A stretch of DNA of 35,915 bases, from positions 1 to 35,915 of the forward strand of contig RCSS01000821.1 of assembly GCA_004000155.1 (NCBI GenBank), read 5' to 3'. Of this stretch, positions 1 to 11,380 are shown piece by piece. The DNA is from Tubulinosema ratisbonensis. Taxonomy: Eukaryota > Microsporidia > Tubulinosematidae. The first letter of the stretch is position 1. Each line of letters begins with the position of its first letter. The translations under genes and the position numbers were made by a program. The notes under the pieces were generated by a model. That model worked only from the letters and a program-made list of their open reading frames with translations, did not search any database and was not told where the DNA came from.

Positions 1-3000
1 ATTTTATAAGATTTTTTCAATCCGAAATACCTTCTATTATTAAATTATAATGTACAAAATTATTTTTTCTTAAAAAATCGCTTTGTTTAAAAAGTTTTTA
101 AATGATTTTCAAAATATATAGAATTATATGTTTTTTTAAACAAAAAAAAGTTAAAAACGTCTAAAAATTAACACGTTTAACTTCTTTGAAATTAAAAAAG
201 AAATACAAAATAGAAATATAAACTTTTTTAGTCTCGAAAAAATTAAAAAGCTTTACACTATTCTATTATTTTAATTTTTTATAAAAATTATTGTTTTTTG
301 CTTGTTACCATGTGTAAAAATTTATCTTTAAGTTTCATAATAAGATTTGAAACCACATCTTTAATAATTAATTTTACTTATAAAACGGTTTAATATTCTT
401 TCTCTCAAACATATTCAACATACTATAATATACTATAGTTTAAACTTGTTTTTATATTATTATGTATTAAACATGATTTAAGATTTTAAAATTTCAAAAA
501 TTTAACAGCTTTGAGATAATAAATAAAAAATTACTTACTTTTTAATGTACAAATCTATAAAGTTAAGAATCATTAATATTCACAACATAAAGAAAATTAT
601 AAACGCTATACAGTGTAGTTTTTTTAAATATATAAATGATGTTGATTTTTCAATATTTAACAAGCCTTTATAATATTTAGAGTTTGTTTATCTAATTTTA
701 TTTCAACTGTAGATTCATTTTTTACTATAACTATATTTTTTTATAAAAGCGAATGAATAAAAATAATTATGAAATTTACCAGTTTAAATTTTAATTTTGT
801 ATTTAGTCAGACAAAAATTTGCTACATTAGTAAAATTTTTAAAATTTAAAACATCATTTTATAAAGAGCAGAAATTTTTTTCAACAAAACTCATTAAATA
901 TTTAATTTACAAAAATACCCGAAAAAACCTTTATTTCATTGTATTGCAAACCGTTAAAATATGTAAAAACCACCCTTGCGACATCTTAATCATAAGCAAA
1001 GTAAGATTGAAATATATTTGCATTCTATCTTGATTTAACAATTTATAAAACATCTTTATTTTTTTTCATTTGTCTTTGTGATATTATAAAATCAAAGACC
1101 TTCTTATTTAAATGGAATAACATTATATTGTTTTTTCAACTATCTTGACATTTTAAATTTTCATTTTAAATTATACTTTATGTGTATTTAACAAAAAAAA
1201 ATACTCGAGTTTTATAAATAATCGCATTACAACGATTTAATGTCTTTTAAAAAAAATATTATTTGCTTTTTAATCATATAAAATTTATTTTTATGTTTTT
1301 ACAACATTAGGGTTAGGATAAATTAAGTATAATGGTAGTAAAAGAAACTAATTTTATAACTGACATCTTTCTAAATTGAAAACCAGTTATTTTTAATCGA
1401 TTTAAACCTATCTTTCTTCAATCTCTCTTAAAAACTTGTAGGATGTTTATAATTTTATATTTGTTCGCAAAAAAATGATATGTTTTGAAATTATAAGTTT
1501 TTAACTTAATTTATAAAGTTTTAGATCTTCTTTGTACCTTAAATAGTATAATAATAAGGATAAGTATTTTAAACTATAAGCTTATTAAGTGGTAAAAGTT
1601 AAAAAAGATCTAATTTTTTAAGAAAATACTAATATTTTCTTTGTTGTGTCAATTCAAATTTTTGAAGTATCTTTTTTTTCGAGCTCCATTATCCATAAGT
1701 ATACTTACATACCACTTAATGTATAATGTTTAGAATTTATATTAAACACTGTATCAGTATTATATATTATCTTTTTTTATTATTTCTACTTATTACATGT
1801 TAAATCTTTTCAATAGATTTTAGATGATGATTTTATTCAGTTTTAATATACATTTTGTAAAATTAAGCAATTAAAAATAGATTATATGATATAGTTGAGT
1901 GTTTAGTTAATCGTCATTTATTTATTAACAACGAATTTCTCTTTTTATATTTTATAAATAATTTTTAGTGCAATAAATTCAAATTTTATAAATGTTTATT
2001 TATTATGAAATGTGTTTATGATTATTATATTTTTTTATAAAGGTGTAAAAACCATATAAAATAGATTCCTTAGCATAAAGAACACTTTATTGCATATATT
2101 CATTGTGTATACCTTTATATATGACTAAATGTTTAGTTACTTTTAAAGTTTTAAATTTTGTTCAATAAATTCATATTACACAACCAAAACTGTTGAAACA
2201 AATAAGTATTAACAAAAAGGGTTATTTTATTAAATAACCTTTTTAAGGAGTAATACAGTACTAAATTTTTATACAGAAATTGTAATTTTTGCTCTTTTTG
2301 ATACATAATTATAATTAATAAATTATGTCGATTTATATATTTACTTATGCATGTCTTTATATTTTTTTTTGATAATGTATTTATAATTATATGAATATAT
2401 ATTATCAATATTTTTATCTAAAATGTTTTATATGAGTTAAAAAATGTAAAATAATTTTAATTTGTTGTATATTAAGAAATTTGTTATGGTCATAATGAAA
2501 TATGTCTGAATATTTGATTAGAATGTTTTGTGTTTTTTTATTTGGACGTTAAATAAAGATAAATTAAACCATTAAACTGAAAATATCTAAAAAACTCTGA
2601 AATTTTTTCTATAATATATTTTTACTGAGCACATGTTATTTTTTTTATTACAATAATAAAACTTCTGAATCAACTGATATTTTTAAAAAATTTGTTACTA
2701 AAACGACTTGCTTAAACAAAATAATAAAGAATTAATATACAAAATGATCTTAAATCACCATTTCTTTATAATTTTAGTGCGTTACTAGTATTAGTAAAGC
2801 GAAGGCATTTTTGATTCAATTAAACAAAGTATATCAAATAATTTTGCAAAGTATTTAGAAACTATTTTTAGTTCTTTTTATACTAAAATTTACAATAAAT
2901 TGTTTAAAACCAATATTAGATTTGTTTCACTTTATAAGATATTTTTTTAATTCTTACGATTAAATATTTTTTTAAATGTTAGTTTCAAAACTTGCAATTT

Positions 3001-4332
3001 TTTCAAATATGTAGAAAAAAAGTTTCCGAAACAAACTACCATTTTACTATAAATCTTAGACGACTTTGGACGAAGTAAGATGTTTTATGATTTTATACAG
3101 TAACTTTTTCAAATATATAATTTTTAGTTTCTATTCATTTGTATTAGAAATAATCATTATTTAAATCAAATAACATAAGTGTTCAGGAAGAAAATTAATT
3201 ATAAAAAATTTTTTGTTTAAGATGTTTATTTATTACAATTTTTACTGCCTTTTCTATTTTTAATTTATACTTATTACTCTTTTCAACAATATTTAAGGTA
3301 TCGCATTCAAAAATTACAAAAATTTTCAATATTATTTTTTTTACTTTTTTATGTAAATATACAAACACATACAATATTAAGATTTTTTATATGTTTAAAG
3401 GGCTATAAAGAATTTATTTTTTGTTTCAAATTCTTTTAACTATAAATAAACTTTTTTCATAACTTCTTATTGAAATTCAAAATACAATGAATTAATAAAA
3501 GAAATAACAGAACGTTTTCAAAATCTCAAAAACATTTTATATACAAAAGCGGGATCAGTAGTAGTTGCTATCGTATATTTTTAGATAAAAATTACCACAC
3601 ATTAAAATTTTGTAAAAAATTCAAATTATTTGTTGTAAAAGGTTTCATATGTTATATGCATGCGATTTATTCTAAATGTTTTTTGTTTTATAAATATTGT
3701 GTCTTTATAAATTATATAAAACAAAAATAAAATTTAATAATCATGATGTTTACATTTTGAAATATCTTTAAAACCAATTTTTGCATCTCTAATTTCAAAA
3801 ATTTCTAAATTTTTTTTCTCTTAGAATTTTAATATGACAATAGATTTACTAAGCTTTTTCTTGAACGAAAATTCTATTTTAAATTTGAGGGTCTAGATAT
3901 AAATTTATAATTAAATAAATGCTTAACACATAAATTATTAATTTTTAACTTTCTAAATCAAAAAAATGTAAATATAAATTTTAGACCAAAAAAAAATTTT
4001 CAGCTTCATTAGTAACCTTTTAGGTTTAAATTCATAATAAAGCAATTAAAACAGAAACACAAATATTTTTTCAATTTTTTTAATATGATTTAAGATTCTT
4101 TGCATTTACAAGACGTTTCAATTGTTATTAGGTATAAATCTAAATTTAAATCATTTTTATTTTATTTTCATAACAATTTCATTTTTTTGTCTCAAATCAA
4201 AATTTATAAAACATCAAATTTTTGTTATTTTCGAACAATTTTATTATTTTTTTACCAAGACATATTTAAGATGGTTTATTCTTATATAAATCTTTATAAA
4301 ATGTATAATTCAAAGAAAATAAAGTACACAGC
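1..4332. other. AT-rich DNA with no supported gene
   Basis: More than four kilobases of A/T-dominated sequence. The open frames here (for example around 797-1033 and 2151-2408) begin at non-ATG codons, are made almost only of A/T-rich codons and resemble no protein family. No tRNA arms, rRNA, long repeats or recognisable transposase motifs were found by eye. Confidence 0.6.
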
Positions 4333-5480
4333 ATGGAAGAACTGATCAACGCTATTAAAAATGTATATAACAAAGATGACAGCAGTGAGGTAACCATAAC
4401 AAATCATGTTAAAGGGGTGTATGATGTAAATAGTAGCATTGAGAAAAAATTAAAAATCTTATAAACGAAATTAAATGGAATTAAAAGTAGGATAGTAAAA
4501 ACTTTATATGAAATTAAAAAAAAGAAAGAAAAATAAAAGAATTTTTAATGGAAAAAGAGAGAAGACAATAGAGTCGATAGAATCAAATAATTCTTTATCT
4601 CATATAATACATATGAAAATTAAACATTAGTAAAGCAGTTTAACATTAAAATTTACATATACTGGTGATTTTAAATTCTAAAGAAAGATGAAATTAAAAA
4701 AAATTTAATGTTTAGGTAGTCGCGAGATTAGAAATGACAGTAGAGTATCACTAAAAAAACCAAGAAAAGCAGTAGAAAACTAATTTCAAGTCAAATTAAA
4801 GATAAAAACTCTATATGATTTTTTGAATATTATGCACATAGCTTTTTAGTTTTTAATCAATTCAAGTGAATAAAACTCTTCTTAATATATCAAAAAAAGA
4901 AAAGTTTGACCAAAAAATGCTTAGAGGATAAAGAAAGTTTTAGGGATTCTGAAATGTTTTTTAGATAAAGTTGGTTTTGCCTTTTTTTTAGAATTTAAAA
5001 GCAAGAGTCAAATTTAGTAAGAATCCTAATCTTAAATTTAGCTACTAAGCGAAAAATTTTCTTACCTTTCGCTATTATAAAATATAAATTAGGCTTTTAT
5101 AAAGTCAAAAATAACCCATATAATTCACGAAACTTTTTTGCTTTATTAATGATTTTTATAAATTTTTAGAACGAAAGTCAGTGAAAAGGCTGTAATTCTT
5201 ATAAACTCTAGAAGATTACTAAGACACAACAAACAATCAAATCGGTAACAAGAAGTGAACATAAAGTAATTTTTTCAGATTAAACCCTTTCTTATTAATA
5301 TTAGATTGTTTTCTCAAATAAAAAAAAGATAAAAAGATCATCTTCTGGAAACAAGCCCAAGCTATGGAAAATTTCAAATTCAGATTCTATTCGAGCAAAT
5401 TTAGAGAATGCGTGGGTTTCTTTGAAAAAATGGAAAAGAAATTTTTGATTTTATTAAATCAGAAGCTTATTTACGGTTAA
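4333..5480 (+). pseudogene. decayed coding remnant, unidentified
   Basis: The base composition changes at about 4.33 kb to purine-rich, codon-like sequence. An ATG at 4333 opens a 43-codon frame (to TAA at 4462-4464) beginning MEELINAIKNVYNKDDSSEV, and protein-like stretches continue in changing frames to about 5.48 kb, broken by many stops. The charged, helical character would suit a retroelement Gag or a lost parasite protein, but I recognise no domain. The strand and outer limits are estimates. Confidence 0.3.
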
Positions 5481-5903
5481 ATAATATTTGATTGTTTTTA
5501 TTGAAAATTCAAGTAAACTTTATCAAATAGAAAAAAATACTTTATAAAACCTTAATTATTAAAATCTTAATATCTATTTGAATTAATACCAAATGTAAAT
5601 GAAATTTCTTTGAAAATTCTAATAAAATTAAAACATCGTAGAAATTTAAAGATTTTTGAAATTTTAACAGAAGAAAACGAAAATATGTCTTTATTGCTTT
5701 TACATTTTTTTATTTTAAATAGAAACAATAAAAATTTTATACAAACTTGAAAACCATAAATATAAGTGAAATATTTTTCGTATATATATATTTTCAATTT
5801 ATAAATTTTATATGTAAAAAAAGCCTCCTTTTTTAGATAAAAAACTTAAAAATATTATGATAAAAATAATTTAAAAGTATCAAAAATTTTCACTTAATAT
5901 TTA

Positions 5904-6036
5904 GTACAGCAATGTTTTCCAAAATGGGCTTTACCCTCCTTTTGAAAAGCTAAGTAATGATGAGAGGGCTATGGAATTTATTACAAGATTTCTTGGGCAA
6001 TCGAAAGCAAAAATAGATAAAATTATAAACATATAA
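5904..6036 (+). pseudogene. short coding remnant, unidentified
   Basis: A stop-bounded frame of about 43 codons without an ATG start contains the protein-like stretch NGLYPPFEKLSNDERAMEF and ends at a TAA after KIDKIINI. Its composition is more balanced than the flanks, as expected of former coding DNA. It may be the tail of the remnant upstream or a separate transposon piece. No family was recognised. Confidence 0.25.
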
Positions 6037-6829
6037 ATAAATATTATAAATTTGTATTTGTATATTATTTGTTTAAATCTTATTTCCGAAAATAATGTCT
6101 CCATAACAAGAAACTTCTGACTAATATGCTCTCAACTATAAAATATTTTGCTGTTAGTGTTTAAAGATGCAATAAATTTTCTTATACAGTAAAATCACAC
6201 TGTGGTTTGTTGTAAATTAGCGCTCTTGGGATACGAACAGCAATACAAGCTGTCATATCTATGGAGTAAGTAATACTTCAGAACAGAACAACTTGATTAC
6301 AAGAAACTACTTTATTAGATTGCTTTATTATTTAAAAAAAAGTAAGATACAGCAAAATTATTTCTATTAGGTTATTTTTTTAGATTGGTTAATCCAATGC
6401 AAGACATCACAAATAATCTCTTATTTATTTTTTCTTCATTAAATGTTTTTTGGGTTTTTTTTTGCTATAAAAGTTATGAAATAAATATTAACAAAATAGT
6501 TCCTTTGTTCTTTTTTTGATATTAATGTTCAAACAAGAGAAAAATTTTTTTACAAATAGCATTAATACATAAAATATTGATTTATTAGATTGTTCGTTAA
6601 CAAATCAATCCTCGCATATGTAATTCGTCAAATGAAGCTAACAAGCTCTCACGACTAAATAAAAATTTTAAGAAAATTCATTACAAGTAAGAAGATAGCA
6701 GGTTGTCTATTTTTCTTAATTAAATATAATAATTTCGAAAACGTGATATTGACAAGTTCTTTCAAACTCAAACTACAAGATAGTAATATTTTAGTTGAAT
6801 TTTATAATTTTTTTTTGTTATTTGCCAAA

Positions 6830-7620
6830 TGAGGCAAACTTGCGTTATCGATGAAGAAATAGCTATACCACTTATCAGTGAAGTAATATGTACTATGTGC
6901 ATAGAACGGTTTTTAATATAACTGAAAATTTCTCGTGGAATGTTACGGTACAAAGAAGAATTGATGAAACTGCAGAAGATGTTAAAGATTTTTTAGTAGA
7001 TATTATAAACTTCTATATTTTTATACACTACACCTTAATGAATTTATTTTGCTTGGAAATGAGCATTGTTTTGGCATACGTTTGTTTTATTTAAGAAGAA
7101 CAAGCTAAGATTTTTTTTTGCAAAATAAATACAAACAATACAAAAATGGATCAACATTTTTTGCTTTAAATAATTTTTATAAAAAACATAATTTTGATAA
7201 CATTTTAGTAGTAGCCACAAAAGAAGCATTAGTAATAGTATAAGGCCATAAGAGTTTCTAGTATTCTCAAAAGGAAAGTATTATGTGTAATTGCGATACA
7301 ATGCTTTTTACATCTTCAACTTTAGGTAGCAAAAAATCTTAGCCAATAACTACATAATTCTTGACAATATGTGTTTAGAGCCATCAAGATAATTAAAAGC
7401 TTATATGTAAATGACTGATCATTTAAACAACTTTGTATCGCAAACTACGATATATATCTTCATTTGGTGTGTTATACAGAGTGAGATGGTTGTCAAAGAG
7501 TATTAATTGGATAAATTTTTTAAATACAATAAAACCATAATATATGGCTAGTTCTGAATAAGATCATCTTTATATAATCCTAATAACATTTTTTTATTTA
7601 ATAAATCACTAATAAAAAAG
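6830..7620 (+). pseudogene. decayed hAT-type transposase (ZBED5/SCAND3-like lineage)
   Basis: Several conserved stations of this transposase lineage appear in order but in different frames. At about 6910-7000 lies NVTVQRRIDETAEDVKDFLV, which fits the TV-x-RRI-x-x-x-A-x-D-I block that precedes the first catalytic acidic motif. At about 7195-7320 is a degraded block like the TDGA...MxG and downstream His/Cys region. At about 7460-7500 is VLYRVRWLSKS, matching the H-x-x-VRWLS(R/K)G motif of the family. Stops and frameshifts separate them, and the DEST-type acidic motif expected after residue DIINF is lost, so this is a dead copy. Terminal repeats were not found. The lineage is assigned from motif memory, not from a search. 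Confidence 0.5.
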
Positions 7621-7899
7621 TATATAAGGCCATTTCTAAAAATTTTAAAAATTTAACTTATATGATAAGGAAACGCACGAATCTTACAAAAAAAGGTATA
7701 CAAAATTTTTTTAAAATAACAAAATTTTTTATTTGAAAAAAATTACAAAATATTTTAGCAACTTATTGGGTAAAAAAATAGACGGGAAAACTATTTATAA
7801 CATCATTTTATTAAATGATGATTACTTTTCACACAAAAGTAGAGAGTAACAGGATTAAAAAAGTATTTTATGAAAATTTATAAGAAAATTTTTTGACAT

Positions 7900-8620
7900 G
7901 GATCTTACCATGCTTAAATAAAAATATGCCACAGGAGGACTAGATAATAAATTATAAGCGATCAAACTATTTAAGACCTAGAGATAAAAGGTTTTGAAGC
8001 TAGTGATTGGTTGCATAAATTTAAAATGTAAAATGCAATTAAGTCATGTAAATATTCAAGAAAAATAGGGAAGGAAGATTTGAAAAATTTGATAGTTGAA
8101 AATGCAAATTAACTGATATTTTTGAGAATATAATTAGAGGATAAATATAATATAAATAAAACAAGTTTAGAATATAAGATTTCTTTTTATTTTATTTTAA
8201 CATTACAGCCTTTAAAAGGAGTAAAAATTTTAAGGATAGACTTATGCTTATTTTATGTTATAATACCGATGGATCTGATATAATGTCGATTTAATAAAAA
8301 AGTAAATCGTCGAAATGTTTAGAAATTTTATGCAAATTCACATGCCCAATAGTTTAAAAAAAAAGGCTTAGGTTAATTCAAAAGAATTTCATTTTTTCCT
8401 ACTCGGTTTGAAAAAGGCTTGAAGGTACAAAATAGACATGTTGTTCTTTTGATTGATAATGCACCGATGCACAAAAAAATTTCCACTCTATTTTTAAATT
8501 AGTTCTTTTATTTCCAAACATGACTGGAATTATACAACCATTTAACGCAGGAATCATTAGTTTTTTGAAAACTAATTACTGGATTTTTTAACTAAAGCAC
8601 GAATATAAATTTATATCAAC
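7900..8620 (+). pseudogene. decayed pogo/Tigger-type (Tc5-like) DDE transposase
   Basis: Motifs of the pogo/Tigger family occur in the canonical order. GFEASDWLHKFK at about 7990-8028 matches the FxAS-GWL-x-x-FKxR end of the Tc5-type helix-turn-helix DNA-binding domain. RLMLILCYNTDGSD at about 8237-8278 matches the strand before the second catalytic Asp. HVVLLIDNAPMHKK at 8438-8479 holds the DNAPxH motif with that Asp. After one frameshift, FPNMTGIIQPFNAGII at about 8510-8560 matches the P-N-x-T-x-x-IQPxDxGII motif, but its catalytic Asp is Asn. Many stops interrupt the frame, so the copy is inactive. It lies directly behind the hAT remnant in the same orientation, which suggests nested or serial insertions. 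Confidence 0.7.
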
Positions 8621-8894
8621 AAACAATAAATATAAAATATTTTTAAGTGTTTGAATCCCAAATCCAACCATATCTATATAATTAGGACAAAATCTTAAGA
8701 AGAAGCTATTTCAAACTACTAAAAACATATNATTTTGTTTGTATTAAGTTCATGCTATCTCCTTAAAGCTATATGTTGCTTTCATTTAATTTTTTAAATA
8801 TATTATTTATATAAGAAATATCGCTTCTGTCTCGAATCAAATATTATCTCAAAGCATCATTTATAATTTTAAAAAATCCTAGCACTGGGCCAAA

Positions 8895-8975
8895 TACAGT
8901 GCAATCTCTATATGAGGTCGTGATTGTTTTTTATAAAAATTAACCTTATATAAAATTGGTTTTATATAAAATATA
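8895..8975 (+). repeat. candidate terminal inverted repeat and subterminal direct repeats
   Basis: TA at 8895-8896 is followed by CAGTGCAATCTCTATATGAG, which resembles the CAGT...CTCTATA termini of pogo/Tigger and related TA-inserting transposons. Two copies of TTATATAAAAT follow at 8946-8956 and 8962-8972. I could not find the matching inverted end by eye, so this could be a stray end or coincidence. Read left to right it would be the left end of an element lying to the right, not the right end of the pogo remnant. Confidence 0.25.
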
Positions 8976-9475
8976 AAATTATGCGATTTCAACTTTTAAT
9001 TTTTTTTAAACTCGGTCTAAATTTAATTAACAATTTTTACAGAATCATTTGTGAGCCTTTATTTTATAGATTACAGCATATCAAGATAGATCGAGTTATC
9101 TTCACTACTCTTTAGAATATAATCTTGTAAAATTGTGACGAAATTTTTGCTTTTTTTAAATTGACAAATTTAAATTTTCTTGCTCTGTAAATTGCTCTTT
9201 TTATAATAAAGTAGCATTTTATGTTATGAAAAGAAAATTTTAACAGTTCATTATCTTTTAATGTTACATAAAAATGAACATCGATCTCATGTTTTATATA
9301 GTTCTCAGCTAATATTTTATTATAAAAATTGCAATTTACTCAATAAAAAATTTTAATTTTTTAAATTTAATTATTTTTTAGAAAATCTGAGATTAATTTA
9401 TTTATTTTTTTATTCTTAAAAAATCAAAAAATTTTCATAAATAAATCAAATATTTTTTAAAAATAAACATTTTTT

Positions 9476-9964
9476 ATGGAATGTAGCATTTGTAAAGAAA
9501 AAATAGAATTACCACACATGTTACCATGTAATGATACATTCTGTTATTTATGTATAAAAAGACATTTAATGTTAAGATCATACTGCCCAGTCTGTTTTAC
9601 TATGCCTGTAAACTCATCAGATCTGATCAGTTTGGTAAAAAATGAGAATAATATGCTCCCAGAAATAAAAGTTCCACTTAAATTCAAGCAAAGTGAATCT
9701 GTGCTCAAAAGAGAACTTAAAAAATATCAGTTAATTCTTACTGGTGATTATAATAGAATGGTTTGGAGGTTAAAAGAATATTTTTTGATTTATTCAGCTG
9801 AAAAATTAAAATCACTCTCTAAATCACCAACTGACATTGCTAGGCAGGTGCATAGAAATGAAGGATTGATTTTTAAAAAAGAAATTTTGATTGATAAAGA
9901 AATGTTACGTAAATACTTTCATAAATTAAAAGAAAAAATAAAAAAATTAAAAAACAGAAATTAA
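9476..9964 (+). CDS. RAD18: RAD18-like RING-SAP E3 ubiquitin ligase (compact)
   Basis: RAD18 with RAD6 monoubiquitinates PCNA at stalled replication forks in the nucleus to start DNA-damage tolerance. At the N-terminus is a RING finger with Cys3, Cys6, Cys18, Cys23, Cys26, Cys37 and Cys40. The usual fourth ligand, His of the CGHTFC motif, is Asp20 (CNDTFC), an unusual substitution. Residues about 76-109 form a SAP-like helix-turn-helix (LKRELKKYQL, then TGDYNRMVWRLKEY) followed by the Asn/Ser-Ala stretch typical after the RAD18 SAP. The basic tail is lysine-rich. At 162 residues the protein lacks the UBZ zinc finger and long C-terminal part of fungal and animal RAD18, in line with microsporidian gene shortening. 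The start is the first ATG, immediately before the RING; no CCC motif precedes it. It converges on SEC62 with 59 nt between stops. A different RING-SAP ligase is possible. Confidence 0.75.
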   Translation: MECSICKEKIELPHMLPCNDTFCYLCIKRHLMLRSYCPVCFTMPVNSSDLISLVKNENNMLPEIKVPLKFKQSESVLKRELKKYQLILTGDYNRMVWRLKEYFLIYSAEKLKSLSKSPTDIARQVHRNEGLIFKKEILIDKEMLRKYFHKLKEKIKKLKNRN

Positions 9965-10023
9965 TTTCTATTTTTGTAAAAATAAATCAGAAAAAAATTT
10001 AATTTTTGTTGTTAAATTTTTTA

Positions 10024-10638
10024 TTAATCATCTTTTTTTGGTTTAGTGTCTACTCCATCCCTTTCCCAGAGTGGCACAAAAGATTCAAAGAATCCAACAT
10101 CAGCAAAGAAATTAGGAAATATCCAAATACCTGGAGGATTAAAGAAGAAAGTAATTATAAAGAAAATCAACCTAATAATAGCAACCACTACCAAAAAAAT
10201 GATAAACCCAATAATAGGATAAGAAGTGTACGATGCATAATGCTTTAAATTAGCAGGCCAAAGCTTAAACATTACCAAAAAAAGTGACAGCCCTAAAAAT
10301 AAAACAGAAATCAAAAGATTGTAAAAATTTGAAGGAGCTTTGATAAAAATGAAATTTTCGTTTGGTGAGAAATTACCAATCAAATTCAATTTACAAGAAG
10401 GAAGCTTTTCCTTGTCATTGTTTAGTTTTATTTTTATGATAATATCATTGTCTAACAGATAATTCATAAGAAAGACACAATCACTTTGGGAGTATTTTGT
10501 TTGGAGGATGTTTATTCCATCGGATCCTTTGAAGTAGTACACTCTTTTTGTGCCGTTTAGCAATGCTTCTTTTGTTTCTACTTTTCTAAGGAGAGATTCT
10601 AATTTAGAAATATTTATTTTCTTCTGGGATTGATTCAT
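10024..10638 (-). CDS. SEC62: Sec62, ER protein-translocation subunit
   Basis: Sec62 is an ER membrane protein that works with Sec63 and the Sec61 channel in post-translational import of secretory proteins. The 204-residue product has a basic cytosolic N-terminal domain with the family signature YYFKGSDGIN near residues 34-43, then two membrane segments at about 105-125 and 141-166 joined by a short loop that begins LWPANLK, close to the LWP motif of the family. After the second segment comes PPGIWIFPNFFADVGFFESF (168-187), the highly diagnostic C-terminal Sec62 block, then a short lysine-rich tail. The length is short compared with about 280 or more in yeast. The start is the first ATG of the frame and gives a sensible charged N-terminus. 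The import machinery it belongs to would serve the predicted secreted proteins of this window. Confidence 0.9.
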   Translation of the reverse strand: MNQSQKKINISKLESLLRKVETKEALLNGTKRVYYFKGSDGINILQTKYSQSDCVFLMNYLLDNDIIIKIKLNNDKEKLPSCKLNLIGNFSPNENFIFIKAPSNFYNLLISVLFLGLSLFLVMFKLWPANLKHYASYTSYPIIGFIIFLVVVAIIRLIFFIITFFFNPPGIWIFPNFFADVGFFESFVPLWERDGVDTKPKKDD

Positions 10639-11211
10639 GAATAAACAATGGAAATTTTTTTATAAATAAAAATATAAAAAAATTAAATTCTTTTATTTTT
10701 AATATTTTTATTTATTGCAATAATATAAAATATTATTTTTTTAAATAATAAATGTTTAATATAAATAAAGAAATATAAGGTTTTTTTAAAAAAATAGTTG
10801 TACCTAAGTGTTACGATTAATTATTTATTTAATTTACTTAATACAAATAATAAAAAATTTTTATATCGAGATGAATAAGATAAGAAAGTTTACGAGAACC
10901 CCTCCTATATAAATGTTATTCGAAGAGATTTTATGTTTCTTTACTACTTGAAATAAATTATTTAATAATAAAGAACACTAAATAATAAGATTTATACAAA
11001 TTATAAATGAATTACATATTTTTTTAGAAATTTATTTGAAAAATAAGGAGACACATTTTGTGCAATAATAAACGCACCTCTTTTAAAAGGGTAGAATATT
11101 TATATGATCTGCAAATTTTCTTGAGATGCAGCAGGAAATATAATTTATATCTTTTTGAGATTAAAATAAATGTTTTTACTTTTTTGGACCGATATACGCC
11201 AACTTCTTTAT
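10639..11211. other. intergenic, no gene seen
   Basis: This AT-rich spacer lies between the SEC62 start and the first LTR-like repeat. It presumably contains the SEC62 promoter, but I see no distinct element. The short frames on either strand near 11.02-11.32 kb run partly through the repeat and are not convincing genes. Confidence 0.5.
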
Positions 11212-11380
11212 ATTTTTTTTTGTTGCCTAAAGATAGGAAATCCATACGAAGATCTTTTGGCCATACCTTTTTTACAAGAATATTTATACCCAGCCGACGG
11301 AAACATACGGTAAAATAGGTTTACCATGCTTAGTTATAGCTTAAGATACTGCGAGCCTTTCACCAGCTAAAACCCACCCC
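11212..11380 (-). repeat. LTR-like repeat copy A (subfamily 1)
   Basis: Read on the minus strand the copy starts GGGGTGGGTTTTAGCTGG and ends CCTAAAGATAGG-like sequence read as TTTAGGCAACAAAAAAAAA. It shares GATCTTCGTATGGATTTC with copy B and, with mismatches, with copies C and D. It carries TATAAATATTC, as copy C does, which could be a TATA box. A G-run precedes TGGG, like a polypurine tract abutting an LTR. No internal retroelement region is attached, so it would be a solo LTR. A non-autonomous element with an A-rich tail is the alternative. Confidence 0.65.

Noticed and set aside
797..1033. 78-codon open frame (+)
   Set aside because: It starts at TTG, has an AT-driven composition (Lys, Phe, Ile, Leu), no domain and no start motif.
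1307..1317. TTAGGGTTAGG, telomere-like
   Set aside because: Less than two full units, isolated within AT-rich DNA; chance is likely and no tandem array follows.
2151..2408. 85-codon open frame (-)
   Set aside because: Composition is that of random AT-rich sequence, with no recognisable feature or CCC motif.
4100..4345. 81-codon open frame (+)
   Set aside because: It starts at TTG and is Phe/Tyr/Lys-rich as expected of AT-rich noise; it overlaps the better remnant frame at 4333.
11058..11318. 86-codon open frame (+) reading RKSIRRSFGHTFF
   Set aside because: Its second half lies within LTR-like copy A, and the corresponding stretch of copy B is not conserved as protein.
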